A stretch of 5,011 nt of DNA from an uncultured Streptococcus sp. (GTDB taxonomy: Bacteria > Bacillota > Bacilli > Lactobacillales > Aerococcaceae). The stretch spans positions 1-5,011 of the forward strand of contig CAJZJY010000091.1 of assembly GCA_916050055.1 (NCBI GenBank), in the 5' to 3' direction. A program made the translations under genes and the position numbers. Positions 1 through 5,011 of the stretch are shown here, in pieces (position 1 is the stretch's first letter; each line of letters starts with the position of its first letter). The notes beneath the pieces are model-generated. The model worked only from the letters and a program-made list of their open reading frames with translations. It did no database searches and was not told where the DNA came from.

Positions 1-140
1 CAGCGCTGATGTGGAAGTCCAGCCTGGCTGGCAAAGCTAGTACCAAGGTTGGTAAAACCCCTAGTCATGTTTGCTGCCATTTGTGAAAAATGCAAATTCT
101 TTTGTTTTAAGCCTTTATTTGCAAGGAATTGGACAATATT
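1..140. other. Unresolved GC-rich left edge; possible partial minus-strand frame
   Basis: No gene can be called here with confidence. The first 60 bases are about 55 percent G+C, clearly richer than the A+T-rich DNA that follows. On the minus strand one frame is open from 140 down to the window edge. It has ATG codons at 80-78 and 68-66, and from the first of these it encodes a 26-codon stretch beginning MAANMTRGF. No Shine-Dalgarno sequence precedes either ATG, and I do not recognise the peptide. On the plus strand, a frame ending at the TAG at 38-40 could equally be the last codons of an upstream gene. This could be the tail or head of a neighbouring gene, a repeat unit, or non-coding DNA. 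Confidence 0.2.
19..54. repeat. Two adjacent short palindromes
   Basis: Positions 19-31 read CCAGCC-T-GGCTGG, with perfect 6-base arms. Positions 41-54 read TACCAA-GG-TTGGTA, also with perfect 6-base arms. The second is flanked by CTAG at 37-40 and 61-64. The loops are very short, so these could be protein-binding DNA palindromes, small hairpins in RNA of either strand, or part of a dispersed repeat. A looser inverted repeat, TGCAAAT/ATTTGCA, lies at 91-97 and 117-123. Function is unknown. Confidence 0.4.
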
Positions 141-189
141 TCAACCCTCACACCGATTAAAATCTACACTTATTGCGTTATATTATTAT

Positions 190-231
190 ACACAAAATCC
201 CAAGTGCCGTCAAGGTCGACAACACTTGGGA
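190..231 (-). terminator. Probable terminator of the udp-deoC operon
   Basis: A perfect stem pairs 198-206 with 223-231 (core CCCAAGTG/CACTTGGG). It can extend inward through a 2x2 mismatch to GTC (209-211) with GAC (218-220), leaving a 6-base loop. It begins about 29 bases beyond the deoC stop. Read on the minus strand, the stem is followed by ATTTTGTGT, a short and imperfect U-tract. It therefore looks like a moderate factor-independent terminator for the minus-strand operon. The plus-strand side (AAATTTAG) is a worse U-tract. Confidence 0.6.
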
Positions 232-259
232 AATTTAGATTTTATCTAGTTTTTTGGGA

Positions 260-931
260 CTAATAAGTGCCCTCTTCTACGGATTGATTCTTCACGATTT
301 TCACAATCCGACTTGTTCCAAGTCGGCTTGCTCCTAATTCGATGAATTTTTCAGCATCTTCAATGCTAGAAATTCCACCAGCAGCCTTCACAAGAACGCC
401 CTCGCCAACGTGTTTCTTCATTAATGCCACATGCTCAAATGTCGCACCCGCTGTTGAGAAACCTGTTGAAGTCTTGATGAATTCCGCACCTGCTTTTGTC
501 ACGACTTCACACATCTTGATGATTTCTTCTTCGGTAAGAAGCGCTGTTTCGATAATCACTTTTAAGATATGTCCGTTACATGCTTCATGGATTTGACGAA
601 TCTCATCTTCCACTACATCGAAGCGTCCATCTTTCACATCACCGATATTAATGACCATATCGATTTCGCTGGCACCATTTTGAATAGCATCTTTTGTTTC
701 GAAAACTTTTGTCGCTGTTGTGCTGTAGCCATTTGGGAATCCAATAACGGTACAGATGGCTAATTTACCGTCCACATATTCGCTAGCACGTTTGACAAAA
801 GAAGCTGGGATACATGCTGATGCTGTTTCGTATTTCATCGCATCATCCAAAATCTCTTTAATTTCACTCCAAGTTGATGCTGGCAATAGCAATGTATGGT
901 CTACTGTTTTCAAAATTTCTTTGATTTCCAT
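260..931 (-). CDS. deoC: Deoxyribose-phosphate aldolase DeoC
   Basis: This cytosolic class I aldolase converts 2-deoxy-D-ribose 5-phosphate to glyceraldehyde 3-phosphate and acetaldehyde, the last step of deoxynucleoside breakdown. The 223-residue protein matches the length of Bacillus DeoC and reads as one TIM barrel. Visible motifs are DHTLL at 11-15, CTVIGFP near 60-66, and EIDMVINIG at 89-97 with the catalytic Asp at 91. [14 protein letters not shown] at 151-164 carries the Schiff-base Lys153. VKAAGGI at 181-187 carries Lys182, and ASRLGTSR at 201-208 contributes to phosphate binding. All catalytic residues are present. The SACIPASFV segment at 38-46 differs from the CVNP form of B. subtilis, so this belongs to a divergent but plausible DeoC subgroup. 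The ATG at 931 is preceded by AGAGGGA at suitable spacing. It follows udp by 14 bases and is probably cotranscribed with it. The family call is very secure. Confidence 0.96.
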   Translation of the reverse strand: MEIKEILKTVDHTLLLPASTWSEIKEILDDAMKYETASACIPASFVKRASEYVDGKLAICTVIGFPNGYSTTATKVFETKDAIQNGASEIDMVINIGDVKDGRFDVVEDEIRQIHEACNGHILKVIIETALLTEEEIIKMCEVVTKAGAEFIKTSTGFSTAGATFEHVALMKKHVGEGVLVKAAGGISSIEDAEKFIELGASRLGTSRIVKIVKNQSVEEGTY

Positions 932-945
932 ATAATCCCTCTTTC

Positions 946-1719
946 TTATTTTGCTCGATCTTCCTTAATTAAGTTACGAAGTGCTTCTACTGCTACTTTA
1001 ATAGCAGCTTCTGTATCGTGAACGATTGGATTTGATAAACCAGCTGCTTCACGTTCTTGATTTCCTACTACTAGGAAAGTAGATCCAACGCGAACTCCTA
1101 AATGGCTAGCTACTACGAATAACGCTGCTGATTCCATTTCAGAAGCCTTCACGCCAAGACGTTTCCAAGCTTCCCATTTATTTTGCAAGTCATAGCTTAC
1201 TGGCATCACTTGTGGTTCATGTTGTCCGTAGAATGAATCTTTACATTGAACAACGCCTGCGTGTGTTGTGTAGCCTAAGCCTTTACCAGCATTAATCAAC
1301 GCTGTTACGACATCGTAGTTTGCAATCGCTGGGAATTCGATTGGTGCGTACTCACGTGTTGTTCCTTCTGTACGAATCGCACCTGTCGCAATCACGATAT
1401 CGCCACCTTTTACGTCAATATCAATTCCGCCACATGTCCCAACACGAACAAAAGTATCTGCCCCACTGCGCACTAACTCTTCAAGTGCAATTGCAGCAGA
1501 TGGTCCACCAATCCCTGTTGATGTCACACTGACTTTTTCTCCATCCAAGTATCCTGTGTATGTCACGTATTCGCGATTATCAGCCACTAGTTTCGCATCT
1601 TCAAAATGTTCTGCAATTTTTGCACAACGTTTTGGGTCCCCTGGTAAAATCACATAACGACCTACATCGCCTTTACGTGTATGAATATGATATTGTAATC
1701 CTTCTTCTGAATATTTCAT
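946..1719 (-). CDS. udp: Uridine phosphorylase (PNP/UDP family)
   Basis: This cytosolic enzyme uses phosphate to split uridine, and usually deoxyuridine, into uracil and (deoxy)ribose 1-phosphate. The 257 residues are close to E. coli Udp (253). Family motifs are in order. [10 protein letters not shown] at 23-32 and Arg49 in NREYV are phosphate-site elements. [16 protein letters not shown] at 67-82 is the family signature. VRVGTCGG at 91-98 contributes Arg92 and Thr95, and [10 protein letters not shown] at 192-201 carries the ribose-binding Glu-Met-Glu. The base-binding segment reads FYGQHEPQ at 163-170. The Gln matches E. coli Gln166, but an Arg equivalent to E. coli Arg168 is not obvious, so uracil preference is inferred. 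The ATG at 1719 has AGGAAG six bases upstream. The gene lies 14 bases before deoC, which supports nucleoside catabolism. It is preceded by a hairpin-rich leader. Confidence 0.92.
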   Translation of the reverse strand: MKYSEEGLQYHIHTRKGDVGRYVILPGDPKRCAKIAEHFEDAKLVADNREYVTYTGYLDGEKVSVTSTGIGGPSAAIALEELVRSGADTFVRVGTCGGIDIDVKGGDIVIATGAIRTEGTTREYAPIEFPAIANYDVVTALINAGKGLGYTTHAGVVQCKDSFYGQHEPQVMPVSYDLQNKWEAWKRLGVKASEMESAALFVVASHLGVRVGSTFLVVGNQEREAAGLSNPIVHDTEAAIKVAVEALRNLIKEDRAK

Positions 1720-1737
1720 GAAAAACTTCCTTTCCTT

Positions 1738-1831
1738 GCACGATACGTGCCCTGATATTGCCCTAGCAAACTAGGAAGGGGCCATGGTTTTTCCACAGCC
1801 CCAGATAGGAGGATGATGACAAATCTTCATC
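1738..1831 (-). promoter_or_regulatory. Hairpin-rich leader upstream of udp
   Basis: Four hairpins lie in a row between coiA and the udp ribosome binding site. They are 1815-1819 with 1827-1831 (GATGA/TCATC), 1778-1787 with 1793-1802, 1762-1766 with 1771-1775 (CCTAG/CTAGG), and 1738-1742 with 1746-1750 (GCACG/CGTGC). The 1778-1802 stem is the strongest. As minus-strand RNA it pairs all 10 positions, including two adjacent G-U wobbles, around an AAAAA loop. On the plus strand the same positions give two mismatches, which points to function in the udp transcript. None is followed by a U-run, so these are not simple terminators. I do not recognise a known riboswitch class. A fifth, AT-rich hairpin (1882-1889 with 1901-1910, two-base bulge) lies nearer coiA. 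Confidence 0.45.
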
Positions 1832-1833
1832 AA

Positions 1834-1867
1834 ATAATTATGTCTATAAATGCCTTTTGCAATTATA
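1834..1867 (-). promoter_or_regulatory. Candidate promoter for udp-deoC
   Basis: On the minus strand a perfect TATAAT occupies 1867-1862, but no good -35 hexamer lies 16-18 bases before it. An alternative is TTGCAA (1862-1857) with a 17-base spacer to AATTAT (1839-1834), a 4/6 match at each box. Either would start transcription upstream of the hairpin leader. The evidence is weak and the two options are mutually exclusive. The 205-base gap and lack of a coiA terminator leave open whether udp also receives readthrough from coiA. Confidence 0.3.
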
Positions 1868-1924
1868 GTTGAAAGGATTAAATAATTGGATATACAGTTA
1901 CCATAATTATCTATATTTGCCTTT

Positions 1925-3022
1925 TCATCCCTCTACACTCACTAATATTTTACCAAAATCACCCTTCTTTTGCAAACGGTTCATTTTTGATTTTGGATAC
2001 CCTAGCTTGATTTTCTTGTCGGCTAAAAGCTCATCTAACAGCTCCCAGAGACACGCCTCCATCTGGCTTTTGGGATTTGGAACGGGACGCATGAGCGGGC
2101 GCCAAACTTCTTCCACTCGCTTTACAAAATCCATCATTTCAACGTCTCCTGAAAAAGCCATTTGTTCCAACAGGATCCACGCATGTCCCTTCCAGACAAG
2201 ATTGGGTACTTTAAACGTCTCCGTATAAATCGGAAAGGTCAAGAAACGTCTCGGCAAGTCTTCCAGCGTTTGCCTGCATCGATATAACTTCACGAGAAAG
2301 GCCCTCGTTAGCGGAGAGGCTAATTTCTTAAAGAGCATCGTATCTCTTGGTGTCCATTCTATCGCCCCATCTGGCTTCAAGTGCGCTTTGACTGGCACGG
2401 AATCCTCGACAAGCTTCCTCCACTTTTTCCATGAGAACGATACGAGCGGCACTCGTACGACTTGAAACGTCATCTGCTGCGAGCGAGGCTTCACCTTGAT
2501 TTGCGTATGAAAGATCATCTCTCCATTCACAAAGAAAATAAGGAAATTCCCGAGTTGTGGATGATACTTCATTAAGTAACTAAAGGTGTCCGTCAATTTA
2601 TGCTGAGTCTCATAATTCTCTCCTAGAACCCAGTCAACCGACATTCCAGCCTCTCCTAAATGTCTGGTTCGTTCTACTATCTCTTCTGTAGGAATTACAC
2701 TGCATTGATACTCGATACACCACGCACGTTTTCCTTCTGTCACGACAATATCTGGAATCTGTTCAATAGACGACACATACGGCTCGAGTTCTGCATGAAA
2801 TCCATGACTCTTTAAACTCGCAAGCAACAAATGTTTCCCCTCTTGATGTGCGATTGTTTCTTCTTGACGATGTTTTTTAGGCATATGCGAAAAGAACACG
2901 ACTCCGTTTCTAGAAACCTTCTTTTTTACTTTTTCCCCGCATTCCGGGCAAAAGTAAACTTCATCTTCTTTAATTTGTGTGGCATGAACCAATTCTCCCG
3001 TTTTCGTTCTAACGATATTCAT
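1925..3022 (-). CDS. coiA: Competence protein CoiA-like nuclease
   Basis: CoiA is a competence-induced protein needed for natural transformation in streptococci. It is thought to act on internalised DNA with the recombination machinery. The 365 residues open with a zinc-ribbon-like part (Cys25-Pro-Glu-Cys28, then FFSH at 43-46). A nuclease-like core follows: His59 and His64 in AHQEGKHLL, acidic residues at 78-80, Pro90-Asp91, and IEYQ at 103-106, resembling the D...ExQ pattern of restriction-endonuclease-fold enzymes. The C-terminal half (about 190-365) is basic and aromatic and less conserved. I chose ATG 3022-3020 because GAGGTG lies six bases before it. A GTG in the same frame at 3031 sits inside that Shine-Dalgarno and would add three residues. 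The gene starts 25 bases after the degV terminator. No other competence gene is in the window, so the present-day role is inferred from the family. Confidence 0.88.
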   Translation of the reverse strand: MNIVRTKTGELVHATQIKEDEVYFCPECGEKVKKKVSRNGVVFFSHMPKKHRQEETIAHQEGKHLLLASLKSHGFHAELEPYVSSIEQIPDIVVTEGKRAWCIEYQCSVIPTEEIVERTRHLGEAGMSVDWVLGENYETQHKLTDTFSYLMKYHPQLGNFLIFFVNGEMIFHTQIKVKPRSQQMTFQVVRVPLVSFSWKKWRKLVEDSVPVKAHLKPDGAIEWTPRDTMLFKKLASPLTRAFLVKLYRCRQTLEDLPRRFLTFPIYTETFKVPNLVWKGHAWILLEQMAFSGDVEMMDFVKRVEEVWRPLMRPVPNPKSQMEACLWELLDELLADKKIKLGYPKSKMNRLQKKGDFGKILVSVEG

Positions 3023-3028
3023 ATCTAT

Positions 3029-3034
3029 CACCTC
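3029..3034 (-). promoter_or_regulatory. coiA ribosome binding site
   Basis: GAGGTG on the minus strand is followed by six bases and then ATG at 3022-3020. This fixes the coiA start at the ATG. The upstream in-frame GTG overlaps this site and has no Shine-Dalgarno of its own. Confidence 0.75.
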
Positions 3035-3047
3035 AACAAAAGATATG

Positions 3048-3076
3048 AAAAAAAGGAAGCAGATGACTCTGCTCCC
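3048..3076 (-). terminator. Strong terminator after the degV-family gene
   Basis: On the minus strand GGGAGCAGA pairs with TCTGCTTCC (one G-U pair) around a GTCA loop and is followed by seven T residues. The 9-bp stem with a clean U-tract starts 7 bases after the degV stop. It is a textbook factor-independent terminator for degV. It ends just 25 bases before the coiA start codon. Confidence 0.92.
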
Positions 3077-3083
3077 TAAAAAT

Positions 3084-3959
3084 CTATTTCTCTAAATTCT
3101 TTTCTTGTACAATATCCCATGAGAACCCTAAGGCACCTTCACCAAGGTGAGTTCCTACAACAGGTCCAAAATACGCCAATGAAGTACGTAATTTAGGATA
3201 TTGTTCTTGCATTTTTTGTCTCCAAGCTTCGCCAGCTTCTGGAGCATTTGCATGGATAATGACTAATTCATAGCCGTCTCCATCTGTTGTTCCTGTTTCG
3301 TCAGCGAATAATTGTTCAATTCGTTTCATCGCTTTTTGTTGTGTACGAATCTTCTCGAAAGGAACGATTTTCTTATCAACGAATGTCAAAATTGGCTTAA
3401 TTTTCAACATAGCTCCCACTAAAGCAGCCCCTGCTGATAAACGTCCACCACGTTGCAAGTTGCTTAAATCATCAACGATAAAGTAAGCTGTCGTACGGTC
3501 CACTAGACGTTGTACAGTTTCAACGATTTCTTCTGGTGAATATTCTCCAGATTTCGCCATAATAGCGGCAAGTTTTACTGCACGTGCTTGCGGAGCACAA
3601 CTAATACCTGAATCGATTGGATAAATGGCTATTTCGTCTTTCATATCTTCGGCAACAGCCACACATGTTTGGTAAGTTCCACTAATTCCGCTAGAAATAG
3701 TAATAGGAATAATAGCGTCATAATCTTTTGCAAGTTCGCGGAATAATTCGTATGTTTCCCCTACAGCTGGTTGTGTACTTGTTGGAAAGACTGGAGAGCT
3801 TTTTACTTTTGCATAAAATTCTTCAGCAGTAATATCTATCTCTTCTCGATAAGTTTCCTGTCCGAAAATAACAGACATCGGCAATACGTAAATACCATAC
3901 TCGGCATATTCTTCTTTTGTTAAGTAAGCCGTGCTATCTGTAACTACAGCAATTTTCAT
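3084..3959 (-). CDS. DegV family fatty-acid-binding protein (FakB-like)
   Basis: DegV proteins are cytosolic lipid-binding proteins. Characterised members (FakB) hold a fatty acid for phosphorylation by the kinase FakA, feeding exogenous fatty acids into phospholipid synthesis. The 291 residues match the family length. Motifs in order are VTDSTAYL at 6-13, the ligand-carboxylate segment PTSTQPAVGE at 59-68, and ISSGISGTYQ at 88-97. These are followed by VDDLSNLQRGGR at 162-173, LKIKPIL at 185-191 and GPVVGTHLGEGALG at 265-278. All are intact. The ATG at 3959 is preceded by AAAGGAG at good spacing. Its own promoter lies about 70 bases upstream and its own terminator follows, so it is probably monocistronic. 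Bacteria often carry several DegV paralogues with different acyl preferences, which the sequence does not let me assign. No fakA is in the window. Confidence 0.93.
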   Translation of the reverse strand: MKIAVVTDSTAYLTKEEYAEYGIYVLPMSVIFGQETYREEIDITAEEFYAKVKSSPVFPTSTQPAVGETYELFRELAKDYDAIIPITISSGISGTYQTCVAVAEDMKDEIAIYPIDSGISCAPQARAVKLAAIMAKSGEYSPEEIVETVQRLVDRTTAYFIVDDLSNLQRGGRLSAGAALVGAMLKIKPILTFVDKKIVPFEKIRTQQKAMKRIEQLFADETGTTDGDGYELVIIHANAPEAGEAWRQKMQEQYPKLRTSLAYFGPVVGTHLGEGALGFSWDIVQEKNLEK

Positions 3960-4029
3960 CCATTCAACTCCTTTCAGTTTGAAAATTTAGATTGTTTAAG
4001 TCATAAAAACTATAAACTTTCACCCTTCA

Positions 4030-4058
4030 AGTATAACAAAAAAGCATTTAACACGCAA
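4030..4058 (-). promoter_or_regulatory. Promoter of the degV-family gene
   Basis: On the minus strand TTGCGT (4058-4053) is separated by exactly 17 bases from TATACT (4035-4030), a 5/6 match to the -10 consensus. The -35 is weaker (3/6). Transcription would start near 4023, giving a leader of roughly 65 bases before the ATG at 3959. Confidence 0.6.
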
Positions 4059-4065
4059 TGAATGG

Positions 4066-4088
4066 AAAGATTTCTTTAAGAGACTTAA
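4066..4088. promoter_or_regulatory. Palindromes between the divergent promoters
   Basis: Two small overlapping palindromes sit between the degV and popT promoters: AAAGA-TT-TCTTT at 4066-4077 and TTAAG-AGA-CTTAA at 4076-4088. The second contains GACTTAA (4082-4088), and its reverse complement TTAAGTC recurs at 3996-4002 in the degV leader. The position suits an operator controlling both genes. Such AT-rich motifs arise easily by chance and no regulator is encoded nearby. Confidence 0.25.
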
Positions 4089-4094
4089 CATTAC

Positions 4095-4122
4095 TTGCTC
4101 ATCTTTCAAATTACAGTATAAT
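4095..4122 (+). promoter_or_regulatory. Promoter of the DUF368 gene
   Basis: A perfect TATAAT at 4117-4122 is preceded by TTGCTC at 4095-4100 with a 16-base spacer. The -35 matches only 3/6. The predicted start near 4129 gives a short leader of about 23 bases containing the GGAGG ribosome binding site at 4143-4147. Confidence 0.65.
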
Positions 4123-4151
4123 AGAAGACAGAATTATTTATTGGAGGTACT

Positions 4152-5009
4152 ATGGAACAAAGATCAACTCAACATCAATTAGATAAACAAAAGAAAAATG
4201 ACTGGTTCTTACGATTCATTAAAGGAATGTTCATCGGGTCAGGATTTATCCTCCCAGGTGTCAGCGGTGGTGCACTTGCTGCTATCTTTGGACTTTATGA
4301 ACGCATGATTGCTTTCCTAGCAAATGTCACAAAAGACTTCAAGAAGAACTTCTTATTCTTCTTACCAGTCGGAATCGGTGCTCTAGCAGGTATCGTAGTT
4401 CTATCATTCGGAGTGAGCTTCTTATTAGGAAACTTCGAAACCATTATCCTTTGGTTCTTCATTGGATGTATCGTCGGAACAATCCCTGCTCTTTGGAAAG
4501 AAGCTGGAAAAGAAGGTCGCTCAACACGTGATATTCTCATTCTACTTGCTTCATTCATTGGCGGATGCGTACTTCTTTATTTAGGTGAAAATGCAATCGG
4601 CGGTAGCGTGGAAGCAAACTTCTTCACTTGGATGATTGCTGGTGGATTAATTGCTTTAGGAATTATCGTTCCTGGACTTAGCCCATCAAACTTCATCGTA
4701 TACATGGGAATGTACAAACAAATGTCAGATGGTTTCAAAACATTAGACATGAGCGTAATCCTTCCAATCGCATTAGGTGGACTTGTAACATTAGCGCTTT
4801 TCTCAAAACTTGTACACTACATTTTCAAGAAAGCTTACCCACAATTATTCCACTTCATTTTCGGAATCGTGCTTGCTTCAACTGTAATGATCATCCCAAC
4901 AAACTACGCTGGATTTGACATCGTTCAATACCTTGCCTGCGTTGTGATGTTAGGATTCGGTACATGGCTTGGCGCATTCATGGCAAAACTTGAAGATACT
5001 TATAAATAA
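4152..5009 (+). CDS. popT: DUF368 polyprenyl-phosphate transporter, PopT-type
   Basis: DUF368 proteins were shown in other bacteria to return undecaprenyl phosphate, the lipid carrier of cell-wall synthesis, across the cytoplasmic membrane. Assignment here is by family. The 285 residues have a charged N-terminus (1-20), then about eight hydrophobic segments near 24-50, 66-93, 97-117, 128-146, 156-180, 203-219, 231-249 and 256-277. The two family hallmarks are clear: GFILPGVSGG at 31-40 and IIVPGLSPSNF at 171-181. They recur at similar places in the two halves, consistent with an internally repeated fold with re-entrant loops. The ATG at 4152 is preceded by GGAGG with a four-base gap, slightly tight but convincing. 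The stop TAA falls at 5007-5009, so the gene is complete and any terminator is outside the window. It is transcribed away from degV under its own promoter. Confidence 0.92.
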   Translation: MEQRSTQHQLDKQKKNDWFLRFIKGMFIGSGFILPGVSGGALAAIFGLYERMIAFLANVTKDFKKNFLFFLPVGIGALAGIVVLSFGVSFLLGNFETIILWFFIGCIVGTIPALWKEAGKEGRSTRDILILLASFIGGCVLLYLGENAIGGSVEANFFTWMIAGGLIALGIIVPGLSPSNFIVYMGMYKQMSDGFKTLDMSVILPIALGGLVTLALFSKLVHYIFKKAYPQLFHFIFGIVLASTVMIIPTNYAGFDIVQYLACVVMLGFGTWLGAFMAKLEDTYK

Positions 5010-5011
5010 CA

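Noticed and set aside
2..40. Plus-strand frame ending at TAG 38-40 as the last 12 codons of an upstream gene.
   Set aside because: Twelve codons are too few to judge and I do not recognise the peptide.
49..249. 66-residue plus-strand frame at the left edge.
   Set aside because: It starts at a TTG inside a palindrome without a ribosome binding site, runs through the deoC terminator, and its Cys/Phe-rich product looks non-coding.
1778..1802. The strong hairpin as a terminator for coiA.
   Set aside because: No U-tract follows on the minus strand (the next bases are TTCCTAG), and it lies over 120 bases beyond the coiA stop.
1807..1872. Plus-strand AGGAGG directly before ATGATG, opening a 19-codon frame ending at TGA 1870-1872.
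   Set aside because: The Shine-Dalgarno abuts the first ATG and leaves only three bases before the second. The peptide is tiny, no plus-strand promoter is evident, and the same bases take part in the minus-strand leader. A functional micropeptide cannot be excluded.
1869..2228. 119-residue plus-strand frame overlapping the 3' end of coiA.
   Set aside because: It starts at a TTG with no good ribosome binding site and is mostly antisense to the well-supported coiA. Its product resembles no family I know.
3029..3031. GTG as the coiA start, giving 368 residues.
   Set aside because: The codon lies within the GAGGTG Shine-Dalgarno that serves the ATG at 3022-3020, and it has no site of its own.
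4295..4558. 87-residue minus-strand frame within the DUF368 gene.
   Set aside because: It is a shadow of a well-supported membrane protein gene, with no ribosome binding site or recognisable product.

Overview
The window is ordinary chromosomal sequence from a low-GC Firmicute, most likely of the order Lactobacillales. The evidence is the A+T-rich intergenic DNA, strong GGAGG-type ribosome binding sites, factor-independent terminators, a Gram-positive CoiA competence protein, a DegV lipid-binding protein and a DUF368 membrane protein. A Carnobacteriaceae-like host (for example Granulicatella) is only a guess from the general look of the proteins.

Layout. Positions 1-259 hold no convincing gene. 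The left 60 bases are GC-rich (33 of 60 by hand count) with two tight palindromes, and a minus-strand frame runs off the left edge. Four genes follow on the minus strand, so in transcription order they are degV-family (3084-3959), coiA (1925-3022), udp (946-1719) and deoC (260-931). A strong terminator (3048-3076) separates degV from coiA. A 205-base gap separates coiA from udp. That gap carries a row of hairpins just upstream of the udp start codon and looks like a structured mRNA leader. The udp and deoC genes are 14 bases apart and form a two-gene operon that ends at a hairpin at 198-231. On the plus strand a DUF368/PopT-type membrane protein (4152-5009) is transcribed divergently from degV, with recognisable promoters for both genes in the 192-base gap.

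Functions. Udp and DeoC are consecutive parts of nucleoside salvage. Udp splits pyrimidine nucleosides by phosphorolysis. DeoC cleaves deoxyribose-5-phosphate to glyceraldehyde-3-phosphate and acetaldehyde. The phosphopentomutase needed between them is not in the window. The DegV protein probably binds a fatty acid for a FakA-type kinase. CoiA is a competence-associated nuclease-like protein. The DUF368 protein probably recycles undecaprenyl phosphate across the membrane. Apart from udp-deoC, I see no evidence that the neighbours share a pathway.

I found no mobile element, CRISPR array, tRNA or rRNA, and no clear new multi-gene system. The most interesting signals are the hairpin-rich udp leader, with a possible alternative pairing over the udp ribosome binding site, and coiA starting only 25 bases after a strong terminator.
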